In this document: positions 25,152-34,286 of the stretch, one piece after another | How positions within the stretch are numbered: the first letter of the stretch is position 1 | Layout of the letters: every line of letters begins with the position of its first letter | Assembly (NCBI RefSeq): GCF_001651875.1 | Contig: NZ_LNQB01000101.1 | Span: forward strand, 49,568-113,567 | DNA: 64,000 bases | Direction of reading: 5' to 3' | DNA from: Sinorhizobium saheli | GTDB taxonomy: Bacteria > Pseudomonadota > Alphaproteobacteria > Rhizobiales > Rhizobiaceae | Translations under genes and position numbers: made by a program | The notes under the pieces: model-generated | The model's database searches: none | What the model saw: only the letters and a program-made list of their open reading frames with translations | Told to the model about the DNA's origin: nothing

Positions 25152-27630
25152 CATTCTTAAAGCCCATGCTGCCGGCATCGCTGCGGCGGCCGCCGGCATC
25201 GCGCTGCCCGCGTCGGCACAGCCGGTGCCGGGCGGCGTCGACGCGCTGCAGATAAAGTGGTCGAAAGCGCCGTGCCGCTTCTGCGGCACCGGCTGCGGCG
25301 TCATGGTCGGCGTCAAGGAGGGACAGGTCGTCGCCACCCATGGCGACATGCAGGCCGAGGTCAACCGTGGCCTCAACTGCATCAAGGGCTACTTCCTGTC
25401 GAAGATCATGTACGGCGCCGACCGCCTGAAGACGCCGCTCCTGCGCAAGCGCAACGGCGACTTTGCCAAGGACGGCGAGTTCGAGCCGGTGAGCTGGGAC
25501 GAGGCCTTCGACGTCATGGCCGCACAGGCGAAGCGGGTGCTGAAGGAGAAGGGCCCGACCGCCGTTGGCATGTTCGGGTCGGGACAGTGGACGATTTTCG
25601 AGGGCTACGCCGCCACCAAGCTGATGCGCGCCGGCTTCCGCTCCAACAACCTCGACCCTAACGCCCGCCATTGCATGGCGTCTGCGGCCTATGCCTTCAT
25701 GCGCACCTTCGGCATGGACGAGCCGATGGGCTGCTACGACGACTTCGAGCACGCAGACGCCTTCGTGCTCTGGGGCTCGAACATGGCCGAGATGCATCCG
25801 ATCCTGTGGACGCGTCTTGCCGACCGGCGGCTCGGGCACGAGCATGTGAAGGTGGCGGTGCTTTCGACGTTCACCCATCGCAGCATGGATCTCGCCGATG
25901 TCCCGATCGTCTTCAAGCCCGGCACCGACCTCGCGATTCTCAACTACATCGCCAACCACATCATCCAGACGGGCCGGGTGAACGAGGCGTTCGTCAAGAA
26001 CCACACGACCTTCATGGTCGGCGCGACCGACATCGGCTACGGCCTGAGGCCCGACAACCCGCTCGAGGCCAAGGCGGTCAACGCCAAGGACGCCGCCAAG
26101 ATGACCCCGAGCGACTTCGAGAGCTTCAAGGCGTTCGTGTCGGAGTACACGCTCGACAAGGTGGTCGAGCTCACCGGCGTCGAGGCCGGCTTCCTCGAGC
26201 AGTTGGCCGATCTCTATGCCGATCCGAACCGCAAGGTCATGTCGCTCTGGACCATGGGCTTCAATCAGCACGTGCGCGGCGTCTGGGTCAACCAGATGGT
26301 CTACAACCTGCATCTTTTGACCGGCAAGATCTCCGAGCCGGGTAACAGCCCCTTCTCGCTGACGGGGCAGCCCTCTGCCTGCGGCACGGCGCGCGAGGTC
26401 GGCACCTTCGCCCACCGGCTGCCGGCCGACATGACCGTCACCAATCCCGAGCACCGCAAGCACGCTGAGGAGATCTGGCGCGTGCCCCACGGGCTCATTC
26501 CGGAAAAGCCCGGCTATCACGCCGTCGAGCAGGACCGGATGCTGAAGGACGGCAAGCTCAATTTCTACTGGGTGCAGGTCAACAACAACGTCCAGGCAGC
26601 GCCCAATACTGGGAACGAAACCTATCAGGGCTATCGCAACCCGGACAACTTCATCGTCGTCTCGGACGTTTATCCGACGATCACGGCGATGAGCGCCGAC
26701 CTGATCCTGCCGGCCGCCATGTGGGTGGAGAAGGAGGGCGCCTACGGCAATGCCGAGCGGCGCACCCATGTCTGGCACCAGCTCGTCGACGCGCCGGGCG
26801 AAGCGCGGTCCGATCTCTGGCAGATCGCGGAATTCTCCAAGCGCTTCACCACCGACGAGGTGTGGCCCGCCGACATCCTCGACGCCAATCCCGGCTACCG
26901 GGGCAAGACCCTCTTCGACGTCTTGTTCAGGAACGGCAATGTCGACGGCTTCCCGGCAAGCGAGATCAACAAGGAGTACGCCAACCGCGAGGCCGAGGCC
27001 TTCGGCTTCTACATCCAGAAAGGACTCTTCGAGGAATATGCCTCCTTCGGCCGCGGTCACGGGCACGATCTCGCGCCCTATGACCGGTATCACGAGGAAC
27101 GCGGCCTGCGCTGGCCGGTCGTCGACGGCAAGGAGACGCGCTGGCGTTACCGCGAGGGCTACGATCCCTATGTGAAGCCGGGCGAGGGGGTGAAATTCTA
27201 CGGCCGCCCGGACGGCAGGGCGGTGATCCTCGCCGTGCCTTACGAGCCGCCGGCCGAGCCGCCCGACGAGGAATACGGTATCTGGCTCGTCACCGGCCGG
27301 GTGCTCGAACATTGGCATTCCGGCTCGATGACGATGCGGGTGCCCGAATTGTACCGGGCCTTCCCCGGCGCGGTCTGCTTCATGAATGCCGACGACGCCA
27401 GGCAGCGCGGCATCAATCAGGGCGCGGAGGTCAGGATCGTCTCCCGCCGCGGCGAAATCCGCGCCCGCATCGAAACGCGGGGCCGCAACCGCATGCCCCC
27501 CGGCGTCATTTTCGTTCCCTGGTTCGACGCCAGCAAGCTCATCAACAAGGTGACGCTGGACGCCACCGACCCCATCTCCAAACAGACGGATTTCAAGAAA
27601 TGCGCGGTCAAGATCGTTTCTGTCGCATGA
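25126..27630 (+). CDS. napA: NapA, catalytic subunit of periplasmic nitrate reductase
   Basis: 834 residues. A Tat signal is present ([13 protein letters not shown] with an Ala-rich hydrophobic stretch to SAQ). The [4Fe-4S] cluster ligands are in [13 protein letters not shown] and [11 protein letters not shown]; the molybdenum-ligating Cys is in [11 protein letters not shown]. The C-terminal part carries a molydopterin-dinucleotide binding domain ([17 protein letters not shown]). It reduces nitrate to nitrite in the periplasm with electrons from NapB. It overlaps napD at the start and napB by 4 nt at the end, consistent with tight coupling. Confidence 0.97.
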   Translation: MTGELTRRDILKAHAAGIAAAAAGIALPASAQPVPGGVDALQIKWSKAPCRFCGTGCGVMVGVKEGQVVATHGDMQAEVNRGLNCIKGYFLSKIMYGADRLKTPLLRKRNGDFAKDGEFEPVSWDEAFDVMAAQAKRVLKEKGPTAVGMFGSGQWTIFEGYAATKLMRAGFRSNNLDPNARHCMASAAYAFMRTFGMDEPMGCYDDFEHADAFVLWGSNMAEMHPILWTRLADRRLGHEHVKVAVLSTFTHRSMDLADVPIVFKPGTDLAILNYIANHIIQTGRVNEAFVKNHTTFMVGATDIGYGLRPDNPLEAKAVNAKDAAKMTPSDFESFKAFVSEYTLDKVVELTGVEAGFLEQLADLYADPNRKVMSLWTMGFNQHVRGVWVNQMVYNLHLLTGKISEPGNSPFSLTGQPSACGTAREVGTFAHRLPADMTVTNPEHRKHAEEIWRVPHGLIPEKPGYHAVEQDRMLKDGKLNFYWVQVNNNVQAAPNTGNETYQGYRNPDNFIVVSDVYPTITAMSADLILPAAMWVEKEGAYGNAERRTHVWHQLVDAPGEARSDLWQIAEFSKRFTTDEVWPADILDANPGYRGKTLFDVLFRNGNVDGFPASEINKEYANREAEAFGFYIQKGLFEEYASFGRGHGHDLAPYDRYHEERGLRWPVVDGKETRWRYREGYDPYVKPGEGVKFYGRPDGRAVILAVPYEPPAEPPDEEYGIWLVTGRVLEHWHSGSMTMRVPELYRAFPGAVCFMNADDARQRGINQGAEVRIVSRRGEIRARIETRGRNRMPPGVIFVPWFDASKLINKVTLDATDPISKQTDFKKCAVKIVSVA

Positions 27631-28106
27631 TCAGAAGCCCCGGATCGATGCTCGGGGTGCTGTTGGCGATCCTTTTCATCGCAACCGGGGCGATCGCCCA
27701 GATGGCGCCGGGCGAAAGGGTGCCGGCGCCCTCCGGGCCCGAGCAGGAGATGGGCGAGGTGGAGGCGAAGCCGATCCCGAAATGGGTGGTCGACGACGTC
27801 CGCAAGGAACGCGCCTATCCGGACCAGCCGCCGGTGATCCCCCATTCGATCGAGGGCTACCAGCTGTCGGTCAATACCAACCGCTGCCTCTCCTGCCACA
27901 AGCGGGAACTGACGCAGGAGTCAGGCGCCCCGATGATCAGCGTCACGCATTACATGACCCGGGAGGGCCAGATGCTCGCGGACGTGTCGCCGCGGCGCTA
28001 TTTCTGCACCGCCTGCCATGTGCCGCAGGCCGATGCCGAGCCACTCGTCGGCAATACCTTCAGGGACATGAGCGAGTTGGGCGTCAAGCAGGCGGGGGAA
28101 CAATAG
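27627..28106 (+). CDS. napB: NapB, dihaem cytochrome c subunit of nitrate reductase
   Basis: 159 residues from the ATG at 27627, overlapping the napA stop (ATGA). A Sec signal peptide ([18 protein letters not shown]) is followed by two CxxCH haem sites, CLSCH and CTACH, and the NapB-typical [18 protein letters not shown] before the first haem. It passes electrons from NapC to NapA in the periplasm. Confidence 0.95.
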   Translation: MIRSPGSMLGVLLAILFIATGAIAQMAPGERVPAPSGPEQEMGEVEAKPIPKWVVDDVRKERAYPDQPPVIPHSIEGYQLSVNTNRCLSCHKRELTQESGAPMISVTHYMTREGQMLADVSPRRYFCTACHVPQADAEPLVGNTFRDMSELGVKQAGEQ

Positions 28107-28108
28107 GC

Positions 28109-28801
28109 ATGGCACGGATAAAGCGCCTCCTTGCTTGGGTGTGGAGGGTGCTGAGCACCCCGGCCGCAACGCTCAGCCTCGCCTTCCTGACGCTCGGAGG
28201 TTTCGTCGGCGGGGTCATGTTCTGGGGCGCTTTCAACACGGCACTGGAGCTGACCAACACCGAGACCTTCTGCACCTCGTGTCACGAAATGCGGGACAAT
28301 GTCTATCAGGAGCTGACCCGCACGATCCATTTCACCAACCGCTCCGGCGTGCGGGCGAGCTGCCCGGATTGCCATGTTCCGCACGACTGGACCGACAAGA
28401 TCGCCCGTAAGATGCAGGCCTCGAAGGAAGTCTGGGGCAAGATCTTCGGAACCATCAACACGCGCGAGAAGTTCCTCGAGAAGCGGTTGGAGCTTGCCCA
28501 GCACGAATGGGCGCGGCTCAAGGCGAACGACAGCCTCGAATGCCGCAATTGCCATTCTTCGGTGGCCATGGACCTTTCCAAGCAGACCGAGCGCGCCGCC
28601 GAGATACACACGCGCTATCTGCTGCCGGGAAAGGCAACTTGCATCGATTGCCACAAGGGTATTGCCCACGAGCTGCCGAACATGCAGGGCGTCGATCCCG
28701 GCTGGAAGGTGCCGCCGGAACTGGAGGGGGAAATTCTGCCTTCGGCTTCGGCGATCGAGGAGTTGCGGCGGGCGATGAACGAGGCCCATGCCGGTCTGTG
28801 A
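28109..28801 (+). CDS. napC: NapC, membrane-anchored tetrahaem quinol dehydrogenase
   Basis: 230 residues from the ATG at 28109. One N-terminal membrane anchor ([20 protein letters not shown]) and four CxxCH motifs (CTSCH, CPDCH, CRNCH, CIDCH), the NapC/NirT set. It oxidises quinol in the inner membrane and feeds NapB. No napG/napH is present, so the operon is of the napEFDABC type. It is followed by an AT-rich gap. Confidence 0.96.
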   Translation: MARIKRLLAWVWRVLSTPAATLSLAFLTLGGFVGGVMFWGAFNTALELTNTETFCTSCHEMRDNVYQELTRTIHFTNRSGVRASCPDCHVPHDWTDKIARKMQASKEVWGKIFGTINTREKFLEKRLELAQHEWARLKANDSLECRNCHSSVAMDLSKQTERAAEIHTRYLLPGKATCIDCHKGIAHELPNMQGVDPGWKVPPELEGEILPSASAIEELRRAMNEAHAGL

Positions 28802-28864
28802 GGGTCTTCAAAAAATTGTCAGAGAGCGAGAGCCCCATTAAAGGAGTAGTAAGTAATTTATAGT

Positions 28865-28879
28865 ATTAGTCATACTAAT
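28865..28879. promoter_or_regulatory. Perfect 15-bp palindrome in AT-rich gap after napC
   Basis: ATTAGT-CAT-ACTAAT, a perfect 6-bp inverted repeat with a 3-nt centre, sits 80 bp upstream of the PilZ gene start in a markedly AT-rich 136-bp gap. It may be a protein-binding site for control of the PilZ gene. No known consensus was matched. Confidence 0.3.
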
Positions 28880-28958
28880 GCTTAGGCACATAAATATTGG
28901 GCGTTATTTACATTTCAGACGAGGATAATATCTCTCGATGGAGATCGGCGAGGTAGCT

Positions 28959-29264
28959 ATGGCATACAAGGACAGCGTCGAGCGCGTTTCTCCGCGAACG
29001 CAGACCAGGATCACCGGCAACGTCAGTTGCAAGACCGGATCGAGCAACGGGATCGTCAAGGATCTTTCCGAAGAGGGAATTTGCTTTCAACTGTTTTTCG
29101 ACATCGGCGCCCGCACCGGGAACGAGGTCACGATACGCAGCGAAGAACTCGGCCTGCTGACCGGTATCGTGCGGTGGAACAAGGGCGACCGGATCGGCGT
29201 CAAACTCAAGCTGTCGTCGAATACGGCGGCGCAGATTGCTTCCTATTACAAGTTCTTTCGTTGA
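28959..29264 (+). CDS. PilZ-domain protein, putative c-di-GMP receptor
   Basis: 101 residues from the ATG at 28959, chosen for GCGAGG 5 nt upstream; an ATG at 28938 is also in frame. Essentially a single PilZ domain. The c-di-GMP binding signature is intact: RTQTR (RxxxR) near residue 14 and DLSEEG (D/NxSxxG) near residue 36, followed by beta-strand segments such as LLTGIVRWNKGDRIGVKL. Single-domain PilZ proteins act by binding partners once loaded with c-di-GMP. Its position after napC and before a small unknown gene raises a possible link of c-di-GMP with anaerobic growth, which is speculative. Confidence 0.85.
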   Translation: MAYKDSVERVSPRTQTRITGNVSCKTGSSNGIVKDLSEEGICFQLFFDIGARTGNEVTIRSEELGLLTGIVRWNKGDRIGVKLKLSSNTAAQIASYYKFFR

Positions 29265-29301
29265 TTTGAGCCGTTGCCGGCATCGAGTTTGGGCCACCGG
29301 G

Positions 29302-29625
29302 ATGAGTGAGTTCCAGAACAAAGCCGTTCGCCTGATGGCGGCCTGCGCCGGGGAGGCGTCGGTCAGCGATTTTTCCGAGCGCCAGAGACAGCTCTTGCTT
29401 TCGGCTCTCGAACTCTACCGTGCGCTGGGGGGATCGTTCGAGCAGCTCGAAGCGTGCGTCATGCAAGACGAAACGGCCGCTCCCCGGCGGGTTGACCTCA
29501 TCATCGGTGACCTGATGCAGGAACTGGCGGTCATCAGCCACACGCATGATATCGACATGATGCAGGCCGCCCACAACGCGCTCGACGCGGGTCAGCGTGA
29601 TCTCGAGGACCGCGCCGCCTCGTGA
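29302..29625 (+). CDS. Hypothetical small protein downstream of the PilZ gene
   Basis: 107 residues from the ATG at 29302; not recognised. The sequence looks soluble and mostly helical (SERQRQLLLSALELYRALGG; VDLIIGDLMQELAVISH), with no signal peptide or metal motif. It starts 37 nt after the PilZ gene on the same strand, so a two-gene unit is plausible. Its last 34 bases overlap the convergent small gene at 29592-29780. No function can be given. Confidence 0.6.
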   Translation: MSEFQNKAVRLMAACAGEASVSDFSERQRQLLLSALELYRALGGSFEQLEACVMQDETAAPRRVDLIIGDLMQELAVISHTHDIDMMQAAHNALDAGQRDLEDRAAS

Positions 29626-29780
29626 AAGATTGCGGAGGGGCGGCGCTCGCCGCCGTCCAATCGGCTTGCATCTTCCTGCAGGAATTCGAGAAGGGAGCTC
29701 ATTTCACCGAGCGCGGCGGATTGCGAGAGTGCAATGTCGCGCACCGCATCACGGCGGCGGTTGTGTTTCGAGATGTCCAT
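29592..29780 (-). CDS. Hypothetical small protein at the end of the ubiTUV operon
   Basis: 62 residues from the ATG at 29780, with a good GGAAGGAG 8 nt upstream located just inside the gap after the 149-residue ORF. Not recognised. The visible helix-like segment is SQSAALGEMSSLLEFLQEDA. It lies 17 nt after the preceding gene on the minus strand. The strong ribosome binding site is the main support. Confidence 0.5.
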   Translation of the reverse strand: MDISKHNRRRDAVRDIALSQSAALGEMSSLLEFLQEDASRLDGGERRPSAIFHEAARSSRSR

Positions 29781-29797
29781 TCGTGACACTCCTTCCA

Positions 29798-30247
29798 TCA
29801 CGCTTTCGAGCCGTCGGCCTCCGTCGATCGATGCGGGGCGGCAGCGCTATTCGAATTCTCCCGCGCCTCCGGCGCGAAGCGGAACTGACGCGCCTGCCGC
29901 AAGAGGTTCGCGCCCAGCTCTGCGGCGGCGGCGATGTCGCCGAAGAGCAGGCTCGCTTCCGCGATCATGCCGTCGTCCGGACGCCCGTCGTCGGGATTGA
30001 AGTCGCCTAGCAACAAAAGCAGCGCCTCGATCTGCCGCCGTTGTTTGCAGGCGGCGGCGAGCAGGCGTTCGGCGATCCGGGCTCGTTCCTCTTGTTCGAC
30101 GTGCCGCAGCGCCGCGTCGACGCGGTCTCGGCAGTGGCAATCGATGGCGCTGCCGAGGATCGCCCCGCGAATGCGAAGGAGCGCGTTGCGGATTTCCTCG
30201 TCGGCCTGCGGCGATGCGATCCGAGGCGTGGGGTCATTCGCTCTCAT
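29798..30247 (-). CDS. Hypothetical protein coupled to ubiV
   Basis: 149 residues; not recognised. Predicted mostly helical and soluble, with DCHCRDRVDAALRHVEQEER around residues 36-55 and a Leu/Ala-rich middle (QIEALLLLLGDF). Three Cys occur, two in CHC, too few to call a cluster. The start overlaps the ubiV stop by 4 nt (ATGA), so it is translationally coupled to the oxygen-independent ubiquinone genes and probably shares their control. Association with UbiUV or the regulon is inferred only from that coupling. Confidence 0.65.
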   Translation of the reverse strand: MRANDPTPRIASPQADEEIRNALLRIRGAILGSAIDCHCRDRVDAALRHVEQEERARIAERLLAAACKQRRQIEALLLLLGDFNPDDGRPDDGMIAEASLLFGDIAAAAELGANLLRQARQFRFAPEARENSNSAAAPHRSTEADGSKA

Positions 30248-31176
30248 GTTGCTCCATGTGCGATGTTGCGTGCACGGGCGATCCAGGCGGCACCCTCCCG
30301 CCCGTGGTGAAAGCCGTTGGAGAGAGGTGCCGCCGGGTAGGCCTGCCGGAGCCGCTGGAGAGCGTCCTCCGCATCCATGCGCCCCGCCATGACGTCTTCA
30401 TAGAGGCGGGCGACCGCCACCATGTCGCAGTCCTGCGGCGAAAGCCGAAAGCGCTGCACGCCCTGGAAGGCGAGCTCGTGCAGTTCCGTAAGCAGGGCCT
30501 GGCAGGTGAAGGAGACGGTCTGGACGCCGTTGAGCGCAAGGAAGGATTGGCGGTCGAGCGTCTTTACCGGCAGGCCGTCCGGGTCCTCCCCGCAGACGAA
30601 CTGGCAATTGTCCTTGATATGCCCCTTGGCCCGCGCATGGGCGCAGCGCGCGGAAATCGCGAGCGGCATGCGCCCGAAGGCGAGCACCTCGAAGGCGATG
30701 CCGGGCGTCTGCGAAACGATCGCGTCGATCGAGCTTGCCGGCAGTTCGGGTGGCAGGCAGATGCTCGTCGCACCGCGCCGCGCGAGCAAGCGCGCGGTCG
30801 CCGCGTTGTAGACGTTGACGAGCGGCCCGACCGCATGAGCGCGACCCTCGAGCAGGGCCAGCGCGGAGAGGTCGTTCGCCTCGACGACATAGGGGCTGTC
30901 GGCGACCAACGCCCGGACATAGTGGCTTTCGCGCTCCAGCGTCACCAGCGCCAATGTCGAAAGGATGACTTGCTTTCCCGCCGATTCCAGCCGATCGATC
31001 GCGTCGACCAGGAAAGGCTCGGTGAAATGCAGCCGCTTCGAGCAGACGGTTTCCCCGATGACGACATGGCTCACCGGAGCCTCGTCGGCGATGCGGCAAT
31101 AGAAGTCCCGCCATTTGGGGCCGTCCCAGAGATAAAGCACCGGACCGAGGCTGAGCGTGGGTTTGCGGGCGTCCAT
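30244..31176 (-). CDS. ubiV: UbiV, U32-family protein of O2-independent ubiquinone synthesis
   Basis: 310 residues of the U32 peptidase-like family. Four cysteines at residues 45 (GETVCSKR), 178 (RCAHAR), 191 and 195 (NCQFVC) match the spacing of the four [4Fe-4S] ligands known in Escherichia coli UbiV. With UbiU it forms a heterodimer that hydroxylates the ubiquinone ring without oxygen, taking the oxygen atom from prephenate in E. coli. This supplies ubiquinone during nitrate respiration. It follows ubiU by 5 nt. Confidence 0.93.
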   Translation of the reverse strand: MDARKPTLSLGPVLYLWDGPKWRDFYCRIADEAPVSHVVIGETVCSKRLHFTEPFLVDAIDRLESAGKQVILSTLALVTLERESHYVRALVADSPYVVEANDLSALALLEGRAHAVGPLVNVYNAATARLLARRGATSICLPPELPASSIDAIVSQTPGIAFEVLAFGRMPLAISARCAHARAKGHIKDNCQFVCGEDPDGLPVKTLDRQSFLALNGVQTVSFTCQALLTELHELAFQGVQRFRLSPQDCDMVAVARLYEDVMAGRMDAEDALQRLRQAYPAAPLSNGFHHGREGAAWIARARNIAHGAT

Positions 31177-31181
31177 TCGCG

Positions 31182-32159
31182 CTACCTCCAGCGTTTCTCA
31201 TAGGCGCCGCAGGTCGTGCGTTGGCCTTCGCTCAGGAGCCTCAGCCGGGCGAGGAGGGCCGGACGGTCCTCTGGCCTTGCATCGAGCGCCTTGCGCAAGG
31301 TGGCGACCACCTCGCCGACATAGGCCTTGCCGCGCTGACGGCCTTCGATCTTGAGCGCACAGACGCCGGCTTCGCGCAGCGCGTCGATCTCACCCATCAC
31401 GTCGAGGGAGGCCGGGTCCTCGAATGCGTAGCCGCGGGCATCGGCGATGTCGAACCGGCCCTTGCAAAGCGTGGGGTAGCCCGCGGCTTCTTCCCGGGGG
31501 AAGCGGTTGATCGTGTAGGCGCCGAGCTCAGAGACGAGATCGCCGCCGTCCTCGCGGTAGCGCACATGGCTTGGCGGCGAGCAGACGCCGTTCATATTGG
31601 GCGATTTGCCGGTGGCGTAGGAGGAGAGCGAGCAGCGGCCCTCCGCCATCACGCAAAGCCCACCGAAGGCAAAAACCTCGATCTCGCAACGGACCTGGCG
31701 GGCGAGCCGGGCGATGTCGGCGATCGTCAGCGTGCGTGGCAAGACGACGCGCTTGGCGCCGAAGGCCTCTACGAGGAAGTTCACCGCGTCCGGATTGGAC
31801 ACCGAGGCCTGCACGGAGACGTGGAGCCGCTGCTCGGGATAGGTTTCGGCGACATGGGCCATGAGGCCGAAGTCGGCAAGGATGAGCGCGTCCGCGCCGA
31901 CGCGCACGGCGTCGGCGGCCGCCTGATACCACAGCTCCTCGTGGCCGGCGCGCATGAAGGTGTTCAGCGCGACGAAGGTCTTGGTATCCCTGCGCCGGGC
32001 GTAGGCGATCGCTTCGCCGAGTTCCTCGCGCGAGAAGTTGAGCCCGGGAAAGTTGCGCGCGTTCGTCTCGTCGCGAAAGCCGCAATAGACCGCATCGGCG
32101 CCCGCATCGGCCGCTTCGCGAAAGGCTGCCGGAGTGCCTGCAGGGCAGATCAGTTCCAT
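31182..32159 (-). CDS. ubiU: UbiU, U32-family protein of O2-independent ubiquinone synthesis
   Basis: 325 residues. Cysteines at 169, 176, 193 and 232 (GGLCVMAEGRC, NGVCSPP, YPTLCKGRF) fall at the positions of the four [4Fe-4S] ligands of E. coli UbiU. The N-terminus MELICPAGTPAAFREAADAG is the U32 family start. Partner of UbiV in anaerobic ring hydroxylation. It overlaps ubiT by 10 nt, giving a tight ubiT-ubiU-ubiV order. Confidence 0.94.
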   Translation of the reverse strand: MELICPAGTPAAFREAADAGADAVYCGFRDETNARNFPGLNFSREELGEAIAYARRRDTKTFVALNTFMRAGHEELWYQAAADAVRVGADALILADFGLMAHVAETYPEQRLHVSVQASVSNPDAVNFLVEAFGAKRVVLPRTLTIADIARLARQVRCEIEVFAFGGLCVMAEGRCSLSSYATGKSPNMNGVCSPPSHVRYREDGGDLVSELGAYTINRFPREEAAGYPTLCKGRFDIADARGYAFEDPASLDVMGEIDALREAGVCALKIEGRQRGKAYVGEVVATLRKALDARPEDRPALLARLRLLSEGQRTTCGAYEKRWR

Positions 32160-32656
32160 GCGGCATTCTCCCCGGCAAGTGCCCGGCGGCGGATCGCGGC
32201 GGCCGCCCGGCTGAAGAGCGGGGCGAAGGGCCCCGCCGCCGCCCCGAGATCGCGCGGCAGGTCGATCTCAGAACCGTCGAGCGCATTGCGCAGCGCCAGC
32301 ATTGCCTCCATGTCTCCGGTGACGGTGAGCGAGCGGGCGAAGAATAGGGCGTCGGCGTCCGAACGCCCCTCGAGAAGCGTCAGCAGCCGGAACAGCGAGC
32401 CCTCCACCAGGGCGTCCGCCGGCGGGTTCGCCTGCCTGCGCATCAGCGTGATTGCCGGGCGTGCCGGCTCCACCAGGAAGACGAGCGGCAGGTCGGTCGG
32501 GCGGAAGGCGTAACGTTTCGCTCTGTGTTCGCCAAGCCTGTCGAAGAGCTTTGGATGGCGCTTCATGAGGCTTGAAAACATGAGCTTGACGGCGCCCTCG
32601 ACGATCGGGATCGGCAGGAGGGCAAGCGGTGCGGCCAGCGGACGCGGGAATTCCAT
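32150..32656 (-). CDS. ubiT: UbiT, SCP2-domain lipid-binding accessory factor
   Basis: 168 residues from the ATG at 32656 (GAGAGA upstream). It contains an SCP2 sterol-carrier-like domain, with LVFLVEPARPAITLMRRQ in the lipid-binding core and LFFARSLTVTGDMEAMLAL near the C-terminus, as in UbiT. UbiT is the anaerobic counterpart of UbiJ, presenting hydrophobic ubiquinone intermediates to the enzymes. First gene of the operon. A TTG-N8-CAA box lies 73 bp upstream. Confidence 0.9.
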   Translation of the reverse strand: MEFPRPLAAPLALLPIPIVEGAVKLMFSSLMKRHPKLFDRLGEHRAKRYAFRPTDLPLVFLVEPARPAITLMRRQANPPADALVEGSLFRLLTLLEGRSDADALFFARSLTVTGDMEAMLALRNALDGSEIDLPRDLGAAAGPFAPLFSRAAAAIRRRALAGENAAWN

Positions 32657-32700
32657 TTCTCTCGCCTTTGCGCAAATGACGATTCGGCAGTATGGGGGCG

Positions 32701-32742
32701 AGCCTAGCGGCAACGCCCGTGCGGCAATTTGAGCCAGCGCAA
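32701..32742 (-). promoter_or_regulatory. NnrR/FNR-type site and -10 upstream of ubiT
   Basis: TTGAGCCAGCGCAA at 32729-32742 is followed on the minus strand, 22 nt away, by TAGGCT (32706-32701). The geometry is that of a class II FNR-family promoter for ubiT, with a ~38-nt leader. On the plus strand it would place transcription start almost at the ubiD start codon, with no -10, so ubiD is probably not driven by this site. Confidence 0.65.
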
Positions 32743-32777
32743 AGACAGGAAGGTTTTCGCGGGCGAGACACGCTCGC

Positions 32778-34286
32778 ATGAATGAGAGAGAGCTACCGAC
32801 ACGCCGCTTTTCCGGGCTCCAGGATTTTGCCGCCATGCTCGAGCGGCGCGGCCGCCTGCGCCGCATTGCGCGGCCCGTTTCCCTCGTGCACGAGGTCACG
32901 GAAATCCACCGGCGCGTGCTTGCGGCCGAGGGGCCGGCAGTCATCTTCGAGAAGCCGGTCGACGCCGCCGGCCGTGTCTTGGACATCCCGCTGCTCGTCA
33001 ATCTCTTTGGCACGCGGGAGCGGATCGAATGGGGCCTGGGGCTTTCGACCGGCGGCCTGCCGGCCCTGGCCGACATGCTGGCGGAGTTGCGCGAGCCACG
33101 CTCGCCGCACTCGCTGAAGGACGCCTGGAGCAAGCTGCCGATGCTCAAGGCGGCGCTCGCCATGCGGCCGCGAAACGTCACGCGGCCGCCCGTGCAGGAG
33201 AGGGTGTGGCGCGGTGCGGAGCTCGATCTCGCGCGCCTGCCGGTGCAATGGTGCTGGCCCGGCGAACCGGCGCCGCTGGTCACCTGGCCGCTGGTGATCA
33301 CCCGGGCGCCGGACGACCCGGGCGACGTCAATGTCGGCATCTACCGCATGCAGGTGCTCGGGCGCGACCGGCTCATCATCCGCTGGCTCGCCCATCGCGG
33401 CGGCGCGCGCCACCATCGCCTGTGGCGGGAGCGCGGCGAAGCCATGCCGGTGGCCGTCGCCATCGGGGCCGACCCGGCGACGATCCTCGCCGCCGTGATG
33501 CCGCTTCCCGAGGGCATCAGCGAACTCAGCTTCGCGGGGCTCCTGAAAGCCGAGCGGCCGCAACTCGCGCCGGCCCTCACCGTGCCGCTTTCGATCCCGG
33601 CGACCGCGGAGATCGTCCTCGAGGGCCTCGTCTCGGCCGAGGAGACGGCGGCGGAGGGCCCCTATGGCGATCACACCGGCTATTACAATTCCGTCGAGCG
33701 TTTTCCCGTGATGACGCTCTCGGCGATCACCCTGCGCCGCGCGCCCTTCTATCTCTCGACCTATACCGGCCGGCCGCCAGACGAGCCGTCGAGGCTCGGC
33801 GAGGCGATGGCGGAGCTCTTCCTGCCACTCGTGAGGCGCCAGTTCCCGGAGATCGTCGATCTGCATCTCCCGCCGGAAGCATGCTCCTATCGGGCCATGG
33901 TCGTCTCCATCGACAAGCGCTATCCGGGCCAGGCGAAGCGGATCATGCTGGGGCTCTGGTCGATGCTGCCGCAGTTCAGCTACGTGAAGCTCATCGTCGC
34001 CGTCGACCCGGATATCGCCGTCAGAAACTGGGCCGACGTCATCTGGGCGCTCTCGACCCGCTTCGACGCCAGCCGCGATGTCACCATTCTTCACGGCACG
34101 CCGATCGACTATCTCGACTTCGCCTCGCCGAAGCCGGGGCTCGGCGGCAAGCTCGGGCTCGATGCGACCCGCAAGCTCGCGCCGGAGACGGAGCGCGAGT
34201 GGGGGCGCGTCCTCGACATGCCGCCGGAGATAGTGAGCCGGGTCGATGAAATCTGGCGGGAACTCGGGCTGGAGGAGCGACCATGA
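32778..34286 (+). CDS. ubiD: UbiD-family decarboxylase
   Basis: 502 residues, close to the ~497 of E. coli UbiD. prFMN-binding and catalytic regions are visible: VNVGIYRMQVLGRDRLIIRW (residues ~192-211), then WLAHRGGARHH and AEGPYGDHTGYYNS with the catalytic acidic residue. UbiD removes the carboxyl group from 3-polyprenyl-4-hydroxybenzoate in ubiquinone synthesis using prenylated FMN from UbiX. Its position divergent from ubiTUV and coupled to ubiX supports a ubiquinone role, though other UbiD substrates are possible. Confidence 0.88.
   Translation: MNERELPTRRFSGLQDFAAMLERRGRLRRIARPVSLVHEVTEIHRRVLAAEGPAVIFEKPVDAAGRVLDIPLLVNLFGTRERIEWGLGLSTGGLPALADMLAELREPRSPHSLKDAWSKLPMLKAALAMRPRNVTRPPVQERVWRGAELDLARLPVQWCWPGEPAPLVTWPLVITRAPDDPGDVNVGIYRMQVLGRDRLIIRWLAHRGGARHHRLWRERGEAMPVAVAIGADPATILAAVMPLPEGISELSFAGLLKAERPQLAPALTVPLSIPATAEIVLEGLVSAEETAAEGPYGDHTGYYNSVERFPVMTLSAITLRRAPFYLSTYTGRPPDEPSRLGEAMAELFLPLVRRQFPEIVDLHLPPEACSYRAMVVSIDKRYPGQAKRIMLGLWSMLPQFSYVKLIVAVDPDIAVRNWADVIWALSTRFDASRDVTILHGTPIDYLDFASPKPGLGGKLGLDATRKLAPETEREWGRVLDMPPEIVSRVDEIWRELGLEERP

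Noticed and set aside
24949..27318. 789-codon open frame antisense to napA
   Set aside because: Antisense to a clear napA, with Arg/Asp/His-rich low-information content typical of GC-rich shadow frames. The same applies to the 561-codon frame antisense to cyoB (59086-60771).
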